A stretch of 64,000 nucleotides of DNA from Saprospira grandis (GCF_027594745.1 NZ_CP110854.1:2869501-2933500), one strand, 5' to 3'; counted from the first letter of the stretch, positions 26,011 through 35,180 are shown. Numbers and translations are program-made. Notes: generated by a model from the letters alone, not told the origin.

Positions 26011-26484
26011 CTAGCGCTCAATCAATTCGGCGCTTACAATAACATTGGCCATTTCTTTGGGCATATCAATGTTGCCGACTACGGCCATTTTCTGTTGGTA
26101 TTGAATCTTAAACCATTTTCCTTTGAGCTCGGGGTTGCCGTCCCAGCCTTGGTTATCCATATTGGCTTGGCCTTCGGGCAGTTCTTGGGCAAACTGATAG
26201 TTGGGGTCTTCATTGCCAAAAAACTCAAGGGTTTCGCCTTGGGTATCTTTAAAGAAATAGACAGCGGCATCACTAACGAGCTCGAAAGTGACAAACTGAA
26301 ACTCGCCCGTTTGCTTGGCTTCGGGGCTAGCTTCGGGGGTGGTTTCTTCGGGGGTGGTTTCCTGGGCTGTTGTGCTATTGCTTTGGGGATTTTCTTCGAT
26401 AGCGGGCTTGTCGCCGCCAGAGGTACAGGCGGTAAATAGGAGGGCGAATAGGGCTAGGCTTAAAATAGATTTTTTCATTTTCAT
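26011..26484 (-). CDS. Small lipoprotein, paralogue of the 21144 product
   Basis: 157 aa; start MKMKKSILSLALFALLFTAC with lipobox FTAC. A Thr/Glu/Pro-rich linker (about 25-62) follows, then a compact domain (FQFVTFELVSDAAVYFFKD) related to the protein at 21144-21500. Both lie upstream-adjacent to near-identical R copies (R11, R9), so gene and repeat were duplicated as one segment. Function unknown; the fold might bind a small ligand, but nothing visible supports a specific one. Confidence 0.85.
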   Translation of the reverse strand: MKMKKSILSLALFALLFTACTSGGDKPAIEENPQSNSTTAQETTPEETTPEASPEAKQTGEFQFVTFELVSDAAVYFFKDTQGETLEFFGNEDPNYQFAQELPEGQANMDNQGWDGNPELKGKWFKIQYQQKMAVVGNIDMPKEMANVIVSAELIER

Positions 26485-26580
26485 GAGGATATTAAGTAAG
26501 TGAATAAAAAGACTGTAGTTTAATATAGCGTTTTTACTAAAGCGTTAGGACCTTGGTCCAAAATAACTAGGCGCAAATAG

Positions 26581-26743
26581 CTGGGCCGAAGGCCTTTGAA
26601 GGCCCAAAGGGCCTCGCTCGCATTGGCCTAGCGATGTGCAGCAGTGGCCGTCAGGCCAGACCAAGGCGCTTTGCGCCGCAGGGCCGAGCGAATAGCGAGC
26701 TGCGGAACGTAGCGCCTGCCGAAGGCAGGAGGCCCCAAAAAAA
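26581..26743 (-). repeat. Structured repeat, copy R11
   Basis: Nearly identical to R9 through GCGCCGCAGGGCCGAGC, then differs at the end, where GCCTGCCgaaGGCAGG replaces the R9 hairpin. Ends GGAGGCCCCAAAAA. Confidence 0.88.
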
Positions 26744-26879
26744 CAACTAAACAGAAGCGCTCTAGGCAGAAGCAGAAGATAAAAAGCAGCTTTCAAGCAG
26801 GAAGGCGATAATTTTTGAGCAAGTTCTTATATATTTGCCCCAAAGAAGAACGAAATTGCGAACCAATAAACGATAGTCT

Positions 26880-28514
26880 ATGACCAAATTGGATTTAGCC
26901 TTTAATAAAAATGAGGACGATAATAAGTTAGAGGTCTCGCGAATGCGCCATTTGCTGGAGCGCATTTATGAGGGGGGAGGAAAAAAACGCATTGACAAAT
27001 TGCATAGCAAAGGGAAATTGACCGCTAGAGAGCGCATCAGTTACCTGATTGATAAAGATAGTGAGTTTTTGGAGCTAGGTGCTTTTGCTGGCTTTGAGAT
27101 GTATGAAGAACATGGGGGTTGCCCTGCGGGAGGAGTTGTTGGTGGAATTGGATATGTGAAAGGCCGCCAATGCGTGATTGTGGCCAATGATGCGACCGTA
27201 AAAGCAGGCGCTTGGTTTCCGATTACGGGCAAGAAAAACCTTCGTTTTCAAGAAATCGCCATGGAAAACCGCCTACCAATTATCTATTTGGTAGATTCTG
27301 CGGGGGTATATTTGCCCATGCAAGACGAGATTTTCCCTGATAAGGAGCATTTTGGGCGTATTTTCCGTAACAATGCCGTGATGTCGAGCATGGGCGTGCC
27401 TCAAATTGCGGCCATCATGGGCAGTTGTGTAGCTGGTGGGGCCTATTTGCCCATCATGTCGGATGAGGCCCTTATTGTTGATGGCACGGGCTCTATCTTC
27501 TTGGCGGGTCCTTATTTGGTCAAGGCCGCTATTGGCGAGCAGGTGGATAAAGAGACCTTGGGGGGGGCTACTACCCAATGCGAAATCTCTGGAGTAACCG
27601 ATTATAAGGTGCCCAATGACCATGTTTGTCTGGATACCATCAAGGACCTGATTGACAAGCAGGGGGCCTTTGATAAAGCGGGTTTCAACCGAGCTGAACC
27701 AGCCTCTCCCGCCAAAGATCCAGAAGATATTTACGGAATTTTCCCCTTCGATCGCAGTCGCCCTTATGATAGCCTAGAGCTGATTGAGCGCCTAGTTGAC
27801 GACTCTAAACTCACGCAATATAAAGAGGGTTATGGCAAAACCATGATCTGCGCCTATGCCCGTATAGATGGTTGGGCCGTGGGTATTGTCGCCAATAACC
27901 GCCAAGTGGTAAAGAATGCCAAAGGAGAAGTGCAGTTTGGTGGCGTTATTTATTCTGATGGGGCCGATAAAGCGGCTCGGTTTATCATGAACTGTAACCA
28001 AAAGAAGATTCCCTTGGTCTTTTTGCATGATGTGACGGGCTTCATGGTGGGTAAGCGTTCGGAGCATGGTGGAATTATTAAGGATGGGGCCAAAATGGTT
28101 TCTGCCGTTTCTAATTCTACCGTACCCAAGTTCTCTATCGTGATGGGGAACTCGAATGGGGCAGGGAACTACGCCATGTGTGGCAAGGCATACGATCCTC
28201 GTTTGATTGTGGCTTGGCCCAATGCCAAGATTTCGGTGATGGGTGGCTCGCAAGCGGCCAAAGTATTGCTCCAAATCGAGAAGAGTTCATTGGCCGCTAA
28301 GGGCGAAGAGCTAAGCGAAGAGAAAGAGCAGGAGTTGCTCGAGAAAATCGAGGCCCGCTACGAAAAGCAGAGCTCGGCCTATTATGCCGCCTCTCGCCTT
28401 TGGGTAGATGCTATCATTGATCCCCTAGAAACTCGTCGTGTGATCTCGATGGGTATCGAGGCGGCGAACAATGCGCCTGTGGCTAAATTTAACCCCGGCA
28501 TTATTCAGACATAA
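26880..28514 (+). CDS. Acyl-CoA carboxylase beta subunit (carboxyltransferase), methylcrotonyl-CoA type likely
   Basis: 544 aa, the size of a full biotin-dependent carboxyltransferase beta chain with two crotonase-like halves. Features: GKLTARERISYLIDKDSEFLELG near the N terminus, CPAGGVVGGIGYV, then DSAGVYLPMQDEIFPDKEHFGRIFRN, which closely resembles methylcrotonyl-CoA carboxylase beta. The C-terminal half has DVTGFMVGKRSEHGGIIKDGAKM and the oxyanion-hole stretch NSNGAGNYAMCGKAYDP. It needs a biotin-carrying alpha subunit, which is not nearby. Propionyl- or geranyl-CoA specificity is possible. A TATATTTG -7-like box lies at 26830-26837. Confidence 0.93.
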   Translation: MTKLDLAFNKNEDDNKLEVSRMRHLLERIYEGGGKKRIDKLHSKGKLTARERISYLIDKDSEFLELGAFAGFEMYEEHGGCPAGGVVGGIGYVKGRQCVIVANDATVKAGAWFPITGKKNLRFQEIAMENRLPIIYLVDSAGVYLPMQDEIFPDKEHFGRIFRNNAVMSSMGVPQIAAIMGSCVAGGAYLPIMSDEALIVDGTGSIFLAGPYLVKAAIGEQVDKETLGGATTQCEISGVTDYKVPNDHVCLDTIKDLIDKQGAFDKAGFNRAEPASPAKDPEDIYGIFPFDRSRPYDSLELIERLVDDSKLTQYKEGYGKTMICAYARIDGWAVGIVANNRQVVKNAKGEVQFGGVIYSDGADKAARFIMNCNQKKIPLVFLHDVTGFMVGKRSEHGGIIKDGAKMVSAVSNSTVPKFSIVMGNSNGAGNYAMCGKAYDPRLIVAWPNAKISVMGGSQAAKVLLQIEKSSLAAKGEELSEEKEQELLEKIEARYEKQSSAYYAASRLWVDAIIDPLETRRVISMGIEAANNAPVAKFNPGIIQT

Positions 28515-28540
28515 TCCTTAGCTTAATATAGGAAATCATT

Positions 28541-28580
28541 AAATTTGCTGGCTCTCGACAAGAGAGTCAGCAAATTTTTT
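28541..28580 (+). terminator. Terminator of the carboxylase gene
   Basis: AAATTTGCTG(G)CTCT, CGACA, AGAG(T)CAGCAAATTT and Ts. It occupies the region of the earliest possible TTG start of the next gene, which argues for the later ATG there. Confidence 0.85.
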
Positions 28581-28616
28581 ACATACAGTACACCTCCTTC
28601 AATCGAAAAAAGCAAT

Positions 28617-29495
28617 ATGGGCACCGCCAAAAAAACCACTTTTTTTAGTCGTCTATTTCTCAATGACCGCAACATTTTGGCCCTAATTAGCCTCAATGCG
28701 GTGATTATCTTTTTTCAGGGGTTTCCCGATACGGGCTATGAGCAGCTTTTTACCTATTTGGACGATCTGCTCACGGTTCTTTTCCTGACCGAGCTGCTTG
28801 TTAAGGCTAGACATTATGGCCTGCAGGAGTATCTGCGTTCGCATTGGAACCGCTTTGACCTTACGCTGATTTTGCTCTCTTTGCCCTCCTTGTTGGTCCA
28901 TATTATTCCGGACCTAACGGATTATGTGAATGTGAGCTTTTTGATGGTGCTGCGGGTCTTGCGGGTCTTTAAGTTCTTTCGATTTATCCAGTTTTTTCCG
29001 CAGGTGGAGCATATTTTCCGCTCGATTAGCGAGGCCCTAAAGGCTTCTTTTATGGTCTTGGTCGGCTTTTTTGTTTTGGTCTTTATCATGGCCATTATTT
29101 CCACTTTTTTCTTCCAAGAAGCGGCGCCCAATATGTTTGGCAATCCGCTCAAGGCCTATTATGTCATCTTCCAAGTCTTTACGGTAGAGGGCTGGAACGG
29201 AGTGACCGACGCTTTGGTGGAGGAGGCCCAATTTTCGCCAGTGGCCGAGTTTTTTACCAAGGCCTATTTTATTTTTATGCTCATTATGGGGGGCGTTTTT
29301 GGCCTCTCTATCGTCAACTCGATCTTTGTGGATGCCATGGTCAGTGACCATGATGAAACCGAGCAGCAATTTGAGGATGTGGAGCAGGAACTGAAAAAAA
29401 TGCACAGTAAAATGGACCGTCTACTCGCCCTTTTAGAGGCTAAGGGCGTTTTGCCAGAAGAGCTAGAGGATACCGATGAGGAGCAAAAGGATTAG
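28617..29495 (+). CDS. Voltage-gated-type ion channel (six-helix, BacNav/Cav-like)
   Basis: 292 aa from ATG 28617; the longer frame from TTG 28545 runs through a terminator and is rejected. Helices S1-S4 lie at about 20-130, with an S4-like segment VLRVLRVFKFFRFIQFF carrying Arg/Lys every third residue. The pore loop between S5 and S6 reads FTVEGWNGV. Bacterial sodium channels have TLESW at this place; EGW with Asn next is nearer to calcium-channel filters. A C-terminal coiled coil (about 245-280: EQQFEDVEQELKKMHSKMDR) fits tetramer assembly. Inner membrane; ion selectivity must be measured. Confidence 0.9.
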   Translation: MGTAKKTTFFSRLFLNDRNILALISLNAVIIFFQGFPDTGYEQLFTYLDDLLTVLFLTELLVKARHYGLQEYLRSHWNRFDLTLILLSLPSLLVHIIPDLTDYVNVSFLMVLRVLRVFKFFRFIQFFPQVEHIFRSISEALKASFMVLVGFFVLVFIMAIISTFFFQEAAPNMFGNPLKAYYVIFQVFTVEGWNGVTDALVEEAQFSPVAEFFTKAYFIFMLIMGGVFGLSIVNSIFVDAMVSDHDETEQQFEDVEQELKKMHSKMDRLLALLEAKGVLPEELEDTDEEQKD

Positions 29496-29508
29496 GTGTT
29501 TTTTGGTT

Positions 29509-29626
29509 TTTTGGGGCCTCCCGCCTGCGGCGGGCGCTACGCTTCAGGGCTCGCTATTCGCTCGGCCCTGCGGCCTGACGGCCTTGGTCTGCGGCTGCGC
29601 CGCCCCCTTTCGCATCGCTAGGCCAG
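29509..29626 (+). repeat. Structured repeat, copy R12
   Basis: TTTTTTGGGGCC, hairpin CCCGCctgcGGCGGG, GCGCTACG, GGGCTCGCTATTCGCTCGGC, hairpin GGCCtgacGGCC, TTGGTCTG, hairpin GCGGCtgcGCCGC, CATCGCTAGGCC. Starts 14 bases after the channel's stop. Confidence 0.9.
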
Positions 29627-29740
29627 GGCCACTTCCTTTTTTGCGTTTAGGCGGCAGAAAAAAGAAAGATCTGTCACATTTCTTCTAAAAAGCTGTAACT
29701 TTTTTGCCCTTTAGGTCTTATAAGGGTGAGTTAGTTAAAT

Positions 29741-29839
29741 GACCAAAGAAAAACACCGAATAAACGGCCCAATTCAAAGGCACAAAAACCAACTATATCA
29801 GGAAAGCTTTAGGGAGCTTTCCTTTTTTTATGCCTAGCT
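29741..29839 (+). CDS. Possible 32-codon small protein ending in a terminator
   Basis: ATG ACC AAA GAA starts a frame MTKEKHRINGPIQRHKNQLY that continues through the terminator stem to TAG. It is basic at first and has no family. The overlap with the terminator argues against it; a short RNA ending at this terminator is as likely. Confidence 0.15.
29801..29829 (+). terminator. Terminator with no clear gene upstream
   Basis: GGAAAGCT, TTAGGG, AGCTTTCC and Ts. It lies 300 bases beyond the channel gene, behind R12, so it would end either a long channel transcript that includes R12 or a separate small RNA. Confidence 0.8.
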
Positions 29840-29861
29840 GCAAGGGGAGCGAATAGAAGGC

Positions 29862-29892
29862 TTGGCCGTTTTGCTCTACTTATGTATCTTTG
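29862..29892 (+). promoter_or_regulatory. Promoter for mtaB
   Basis: TTG (29862-29864), 20 bases, TATCTTTG (29885-29892), matching the Bacteroidota consensus. Transcription would start near 29898, about 75 bases before the gene. Confidence 0.6.
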
Positions 29893-29972
29893 CGCTTGGC
29901 CCTGCGGCAAAGAGCGGGGCCCAAAAGGCAAGTCCTTTTGATTTCATTGGAAGATTATAAAACATTTGCAGT

Positions 29973-31319
29973 TTGGCAACTCCAAGAACTGTAGCCTTTT
30001 ATACCTTAGGCTGCAAACTCAACTACTCTGAAACGTCTAGCATTGGCCGTCTTTTTGAAGAGGCGGGCTATGGCGAAGTTCCCTTTAATGAGGGGGCTGA
30101 TATTTATGTCATCAACACCTGTTCGGTGACCGACTTTGCGGATAAAAAGTGTCGGAAGGTGGTGCGTTCTGCTTTGCGCAAGGCGCCGCATGCCTTTGTG
30201 GTGGTCATTGGTTGTTATGCGCAGCTCAAGCCGCAGGAAATTGCCGATATTCCGGGGGTGGATTTGGTCCTTGGAGCCGCCCAAAAGTTTCGGATTCTCG
30301 ATTATGTGAATGATTTGAGCAAGGCGCCCGAAAAAGGGATGGTTTATGCGGGAGAAGTACAAGAAGCCAATGAATTTATAGATTCATTTTCTTTTGGCGA
30401 CCGCACTCGTTCTTTTTTGAAGGTGCAGGATGGTTGTAATTATAAATGCTCATTTTGTACGATTCCGCAGGCTAGAGGAAAGAGCCGCAGCGATACGGTA
30501 GCGCAGGCCGTGGCCAATGCGCATAAAATTGCCGAGATGGGCATTAAGGAAATTGTGCTCACGGGGGTGAATTTAGGGGATTTTGGGAATGGCACTGAGG
30601 TCATTGAGGGGATGAAGCCTAAAAAAGAGGCCTTATTTATTGATTTGATCAAGGAATTGGACCAAGTAGAGGGCATTGATCGTTTTCGGATTTCTTCTAT
30701 AGAGCCCAATCTTTTGACCGAAGAAATTATTGACTTTGTGGCCCAATCTAAGCGGTTTTTGCCACATTTTCATGTTCCCTTACAATCGGGCAACAACAAG
30801 CAGCTCAAGGCGATGCGTCGTCGGTACAAAAGAGAATTGTATGCGCAGCGAGTGGCTTGGATTCGGGAGAAAATGCCTCAGGCTTGTATTGGGGTAGATG
30901 TCATTGTGGGTTTTCCGGGAGAGACGGATGAAGACTTTAAGGAGACCTATGAATTTATTCGGAGTTTGCCTGTTTCTTATTTGCATGTTTTTACCTATTC
31001 GGAGCGGGCCAATACGCCTGCGGCGGAGATGGAGGGCAAAGTGCCCATGCATATTCGCAGAGAGCGCAACGAGATGCTTCGGATTTTGTCGGAGAAAAAG
31101 AAACTGGCCTTTTATCAGCAGCAATTGGGGCAGGAAGAGCTGGTCCTATTGGAGGCCAAGGAGCAAGAGGGAAAAATGTTTGGGTTTACCCGCAACTACG
31201 TCAAAGTGGCCTTGCCTTATAAAGAAGAGTGGATCAACAGCTTGCAGCCGATTAAATTGAAGAAAGAGGAATACCTAGCCGATGAATTGGTGGTAGAGGC
31301 AGAACTACTTCCCGCCTAA
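29973..31319 (+). CDS. mtaB: tRNA threonylcarbamoyladenosine methylthiotransferase MtaB (radical SAM)
   Basis: 448 aa. It adds a methylthio group to t6A37 in ANN-decoding tRNAs. An N-terminal UPF0004 domain binds one 4Fe-4S cluster (Cys in YTLGCKLNYSE, INTCSVTDFADKKC, IGCYAQ). The radical SAM motif is CNYKCSFC, followed by a TIM-barrel and a C-terminal TRAM-like region (about 380-448). The start is TTG: TAA stands in frame seven codons upstream, with no ATG or GTG between. The KCxFCTIPQARG form and the length favour MtaB over MiaB or RimO. Confidence 0.95.
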   Translation: MATPRTVAFYTLGCKLNYSETSSIGRLFEEAGYGEVPFNEGADIYVINTCSVTDFADKKCRKVVRSALRKAPHAFVVVIGCYAQLKPQEIADIPGVDLVLGAAQKFRILDYVNDLSKAPEKGMVYAGEVQEANEFIDSFSFGDRTRSFLKVQDGCNYKCSFCTIPQARGKSRSDTVAQAVANAHKIAEMGIKEIVLTGVNLGDFGNGTEVIEGMKPKKEALFIDLIKELDQVEGIDRFRISSIEPNLLTEEIIDFVAQSKRFLPHFHVPLQSGNNKQLKAMRRRYKRELYAQRVAWIREKMPQACIGVDVIVGFPGETDEDFKETYEFIRSLPVSYLHVFTYSERANTPAAEMEGKVPMHIRRERNEMLRILSEKKKLAFYQQQLGQEELVLLEAKEQEGKMFGFTRNYVKVALPYKEEWINSLQPIKLKKEEYLADELVVEAELLPA

Positions 31320-31340
31320 TAGCTTTGGATCCATATTGCT

Positions 31341-31378
31341 AAATGGCTAGTCGTAATTTACGGCTAGCCATTTTTTTT
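31341..31378 (+). terminator. Terminator of mtaB
   Basis: AAATGGCTAG(T)CG, TAATTTA, CG(G)CTAGCCATTT and Ts. Confidence 0.9.
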
Positions 31379-31401
31379 GCGTGGGCCAATTTTGGATGGG
31401 A

Positions 31402-31552
31402 CAGGCCCGGAGGGCCGCAGGCTGAGGGATGGGCAGCAGGGCGGCGAAGCCGCAGACCGAGCAAAATGAGCGTAGCGAAATTTTGCGCAGGGCCGAGCGA
31501 ATAGCGAGCTGCGAGACAGCCCGACCCGCCCGCAGGGCGGGGCAGCCCCAAA
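31402..31552 (-). repeat. Structured repeat, copy R13
   Basis: Inverted copy with a long variable stem: GCAAAATgagcgtagcgaAATTTTGC stands where other copies have GC stems, giving the only AT-rich second hairpin in the family. Ends CCCGCCcgcaGGGCGGGGC, AGCCCCAAA. Confidence 0.85.
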
Positions 31553-31741
31553 TCAAAAAGAAAACAGCAGCAGAATAGCATAACTTTTGGGCCAGTTGGC
31601 TGGATGGAGAAAATAACTGGCCATCTTATTGCGCTTAAGAAGAGGCGAAGACATTTATTTTTACGTTTAGTGGATGAGGAAAAAGTAAATTATCAAATTG
31701 AGTGCAGGGCTTAGTTTCCTGCAGTTGTGAGTAAAAAAAGT

Positions 31742-32461
31742 ATGATGTATAAGTATATTTTAGTGTGTTTTTTGGTCTTGCCCTATTATTTGGGGGCACA
31801 GAGCGACAGCAGTCGATTGGCCTTGACGAGCGAATACAGCTTAGTATCTGTAAAGGGGGGCGACAGTTTATTTTTGCGCAAGATGTACAATGCAGACACC
31901 TTAGTAGAGGAAGTGTATATACAGAGCGGGAAAATCATTGGGCAGTACAAAAGCTACTATAGTGATGGGAGTCGGAAGCGGATAGGGACCTATGACCGTT
32001 ATGGGCGAGCGACGGGGCAGTGGAAGAGTTGGCATTCGGGCGGAAACATGTCCAGTGAACTACATTATAAAGATGGCGGCTTGAATGGGGCGGCCAAGTT
32101 TTACTATCCCTCGGGGCGTTTGCGAGAAGAGGGGCGTTTTATGAGTCGCAAGACCCAGATGATTGTATCGGGTCAGATTGTGGAGCAGCAGCTAGAGGCT
32201 CGGATAGGGAAGTGGAAGAGCTATCATACTAATGGGAAGATCAAGAGCGAGGGCGACTATTGGTGGCCGGGTATCAAGGACCGCAGTTATGAAGACTATT
32301 GGGAAGAGCAGGGGAGCATGGAAAGCGGGGAATTTATACAGGCCTGGGAGGGCGACTTGCGTCATGGTGAGTGGAAATTTTATAATGAGTCGGGAGTTTT
32401 GGAAAAGGTAGAATACTACCATAAAGGGGAATTGACGGAGCGCAACATGGGGGGAAATTGA
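31742..32461 (+). CDS. Secreted MORN-type (YwqK-like) repeat protein
   Basis: About 239 aa from ATG 31742 (the longer frame from GTG 31727 is less likely). Signal MMYKYILVCFLVLPYYLGAQ. Repeats of about 23 residues of the form Gxxx-yYxdGxxxxxGxYxxxG follow (YKSYYSDGSRKRIGTYD, WKSWHSGGNMSSELHYKDG, FYYPSGRLREEGRF, WKSYHTNGKIKSEGDYW, WKFYNESGVLEKVEYY). This matches the 'toxin-antitoxin YwqK family' MORN variant common in secreted Bacteroidota proteins. Despite the name, no toxin partner is visible. Location likely periplasm or surface. Confidence 0.85.
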   Translation: MMYKYILVCFLVLPYYLGAQSDSSRLALTSEYSLVSVKGGDSLFLRKMYNADTLVEEVYIQSGKIIGQYKSYYSDGSRKRIGTYDRYGRATGQWKSWHSGGNMSSELHYKDGGLNGAAKFYYPSGRLREEGRFMSRKTQMIVSGQIVEQQLEARIGKWKSYHTNGKIKSEGDYWWPGIKDRSYEDYWEEQGSMESGEFIQAWEGDLRHGEWKFYNESGVLEKVEYYHKGELTERNMGGN

Positions 32462-32602
32462 GGGGAAGGTTAGGGCTTATGGCTGCTGGCCTTATTGTTT
32501 TTAGAAGGGTTCATTGAATAAGGCAAAAAAAATAGTTAGCTTTAAGAACCTAAACAGAAAGCAATTGGCTTTACTGTCTTTTGTATTACAAATATCCCCC
32601 TC

Positions 32603-34477
32603 ATGCGTGAGACTAAATTTATAGAAAAGAATAAGGACAAGTGGATAGAGTTTGAGGAAGTATTGGCTTCTAAGGACCAAGACCCTGAAAAGCTGAGTGA
32701 GCTATTTACGGAGTTGACCGATGACTTATCTTATTCTCGGACCTTTTACCCCAACCGTTCGGTGCGGGTATACCTCAACAATATATCGCAGGCTGTATTT
32801 GACAGCATTTATAAGAACCGGAAGAGTCGCTGGAAGCGATTTCTACAGTTTTGGTCCAAGGACCTGCCTCAGCTCATTTATGAGTCTAGAGTTGATTTTC
32901 TATTGTCTTTTGCCATCTTTATTTTGGCGGTGGGCATTGGGGTATTCTCATCGATTATGGACCCTGATTTTCCCCGAGTCATTTTGGGTGATGGTTATGT
33001 TGAGATGACCTATGAAAACATTCGTAAGGGCGAGCCGATGTCTGTCTATCAGGATGAGGATCAGACGGGCATGTTTATGCGGATTGCTTGGAACAACCTG
33101 CGGGTAGCTTTTGGGACCTTTATACTGGGATTACTTTTTGGTGTGGGGACCATCTACATTCTCATTCAGAATGGGATTATGGTGGGTGCTTTTCAGTTTT
33201 TATTTATTCGGGAGGGCATTTATTGGGACTCTATCCTGACCATTTGGCTGCATGGGGCCGTAGAAATTTCTTGTATTATCATTGCTGGAGCGGCAGGCCT
33301 ACATTTGGGTCGGGCCTTATTGTTTCCGGGTACCTACAGTCGCTTGCAATCCTTGCAATTGGCGGCTAGGCGGGCCTTGAGTATCTATATGGCCATTGTG
33401 CCTTTGATTATATTGGCGGCCTTTATTGAGGGCTATATCACTCGTTATAGCGATGCCTCTTATGTGGTTCGGGCCATTTTGATTATTGCCTCTTTTGTAT
33501 TTATGGGGGGCTACTTTGTTTGGTACCCTTGGCGGGTGGGTCGTCGACAGCAGACGGCGGAGGAAGGTGAGCTAGAGTTGCCGGTGGCCAAGGAGGTTCC
33601 GATCAACCTCAAAATGATTAAGAATCAGGGCCAAGTATTTATGGATGCCTTCAAGCTATATCGTCAGCAACTGCTTCGTTTGGCTTTGGGCTCGGCGGCT
33701 ATGGCCTTTGTTTATACGGCTGTGAGTATTAAGATGGAGTACTACTTTGAGTTTCATCAGGCTGGATTCCTATTCTCATTTTTCGAGGCATTGGCCTATA
33801 CGGGTTACCATATTGCTCAATTTTTATTTTTAGAAGAATTGGGGCTACGTTGGTTGCTCAATGTTGGGGCCATGTCGGTTATTTTGCACATTGCACTTTC
33901 TGGCGTTTCGGCTAAGGCCAATGGGCCAATGAGTTGGGCCAAACATGCCTTGCTATATCCCAATGCTTTATTAGCAAGTGCCCTAATGAACTTCTTGTTT
34001 ATTAGTTATGGCAATGAGGACTACTACATCATGATTTTCCTTTATCTGCTCTTTGTTATTCCCATTTTGGCCCATGGCTTAGCGGTTAGTTATAATGAGC
34101 AGAAGAACCTGATTGTGAGCATTCCGCTTTGGTTTAAGCATTTGGGCAAAAACTACCTCTCGATGATGGGGAACTATGTAGTGGGCGTACTGATGAGCTT
34201 TATTTTTCTTTTTCTCACAACAGCTCCCTTGGTCGATTTTTACTTTAACTCTTTTATGACGCTACTGCCTATCTCTGAGGAGGGGGCACAGCTCTACTAT
34301 ACCAGTTTTAATCTCTTTTTGCATGCCTTTTCGCTCTGCTTTATGTTCCCCTTGGTCTTTTTGGTGATGAGCATTGGCGAGCGAAGCTATAAGCAGACCG
34401 TGGCCGCAGAAGATTTATTTGATCATATTGGCCAATTGGGCCAGCAAAAGAAAAGTTATGGAATGGAAAGGGAGTAG
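32603..34477 (+). CDS. SpoIIM-family (stage II sporulation protein M-like) multi-pass membrane protein
   Basis: 624 aa. A soluble N terminus (about 1-100: MRETKFIEKNKDKWIEFEEVL, typical of the family) is followed by helices with the SpoIIM motifs NNLRVAFGTFILGLLFGVGTIYILIQNG and IWLHGAVEISCIIIAGAAGLHLG, then a second membrane part of about six helices (350-600). SpoIIM homologues outside spore formers sit in operons with MoxR, DUF4129 and DUF58 genes, as here; their role is thought to concern envelope stress or protein assembly. Its 3' end overlaps the next gene by 20 bases. Confidence 0.9.
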   Translation: MRETKFIEKNKDKWIEFEEVLASKDQDPEKLSELFTELTDDLSYSRTFYPNRSVRVYLNNISQAVFDSIYKNRKSRWKRFLQFWSKDLPQLIYESRVDFLLSFAIFILAVGIGVFSSIMDPDFPRVILGDGYVEMTYENIRKGEPMSVYQDEDQTGMFMRIAWNNLRVAFGTFILGLLFGVGTIYILIQNGIMVGAFQFLFIREGIYWDSILTIWLHGAVEISCIIIAGAAGLHLGRALLFPGTYSRLQSLQLAARRALSIYMAIVPLIILAAFIEGYITRYSDASYVVRAILIIASFVFMGGYFVWYPWRVGRRQQTAEEGELELPVAKEVPINLKMIKNQGQVFMDAFKLYRQQLLRLALGSAAMAFVYTAVSIKMEYYFEFHQAGFLFSFFEALAYTGYHIAQFLFLEELGLRWLLNVGAMSVILHIALSGVSAKANGPMSWAKHALLYPNALLASALMNFLFISYGNEDYYIMIFLYLLFVIPILAHGLAVSYNEQKNLIVSIPLWFKHLGKNYLSMMGNYVVGVLMSFIFLFLTTAPLVDFYFNSFMTLLPISEEGAQLYYTSFNLFLHAFSLCFMFPLVFLVMSIGERSYKQTVAAEDLFDHIGQLGQQKKSYGMERE

Positions 34478-35180
34478 CTGGCTGTATCGCCTATTGCTTT
34501 TGGGGGCTTTCTTTTGCCTAAGTCCCAATTTTGGACAAGCACAGGATCTAGATCGAGCCGATTGGGAGCGAATTTCTAAGCAATACGACTATAATAAAGA
34601 AAAGGTAAAAGAAGAAGCAGAAGAAGAGGAGCCTGAGGATGAGCTATATGCAGATAGTCCTGAGAAAAGCCCCTCTATGTCCGCCTCTACCAAAAACGTC
34701 TTAAAGTACAGTCTCTTTGCAGTAGTGATTGGTTTATTGGTATTTATCGTCTTCCGCCTAGTGGGGGGTGGCCTTTTAGGCGCCAACCAAAAAATTAGTA
34801 AAGATGAGGCTTATCTCCTAGAAGAGATAGAAGATAACCTGGAAGAGGCCAATATTAAAACGCCTTTGGAGGATGCCGTACAGGCCGAAAACTATTCTTT
34901 GGCCCTCCGCCTCTACTATTTGAGCATTTTGCAGGCCTTGTTGCATGCCGGACATATTGTCTGGAAGAAGGAAAAAACAAATGGAGCTTATATCCGAGAA
35001 ATCTGGTCGCATCCCGCCCGCCCTTTGCTCCAAAAAGTAACCCGAATTTATGAGTATTTCTGGTTCGCTAAGGGCGCAAAATTAGACCGAACAGAGTTTA
35101 GTCGCATCCGCCCCCTATTTGATGATATGCTGCAAAAGGCAAGCGCGCCTAAGGCTAAGCAACAAAAGACGAATGCCTAA
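34458..35180 (+). CDS. DUF4129 domain membrane protein
   Basis: 240 aa from ATG 34458; a longer frame from GTG 34374 would overlap the SpoIIM gene further and lacks a signal. Signal-like N terminus (SSWLYRLLLLGAFFCLSPNFGQAQ), an acidic stretch (KEEAEEEEPEDELY), one membrane helix (about 90-110) and the cytoplasmic DUF4129 domain (about 140-235: NYSLALRLYYLSILQALLHAG, TNGAYIREI, YEYFWFAKG). DUF4129 proteins accompany SpoIIM and MoxR. The stop overlaps the next start by one base. Confidence 0.88.
   Translation: MEWKGSSWLYRLLLLGAFFCLSPNFGQAQDLDRADWERISKQYDYNKEKVKEEAEEEEPEDELYADSPEKSPSMSASTKNVLKYSLFAVVIGLLVFIVFRLVGGGLLGANQKISKDEAYLLEEIEDNLEEANIKTPLEDAVQAENYSLALRLYYLSILQALLHAGHIVWKKEKTNGAYIREIWSHPARPLLQKVTRIYEYFWFAKGAKLDRTEFSRIRPLFDDMLQKASAPKAKQQKTNA

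Noticed and set aside
26880..28514. AccD (acetyl-CoA carboxylase beta) assignment
   Set aside because: AccD is about 300 aa with an N-terminal zinc ribbon. This protein has 544 aa and the MCC/PCC beta layout.
28545..28616. Longer start (TTG) for the ion channel
   Set aside because: It would translate the terminator stem of the carboxylase gene; ATG 28617 follows it.
31727..32461. Toxin-antitoxin system suggested by the YwqK name
   Set aside because: The protein has a signal peptide and MORN repeats and there is no adjacent toxin candidate.
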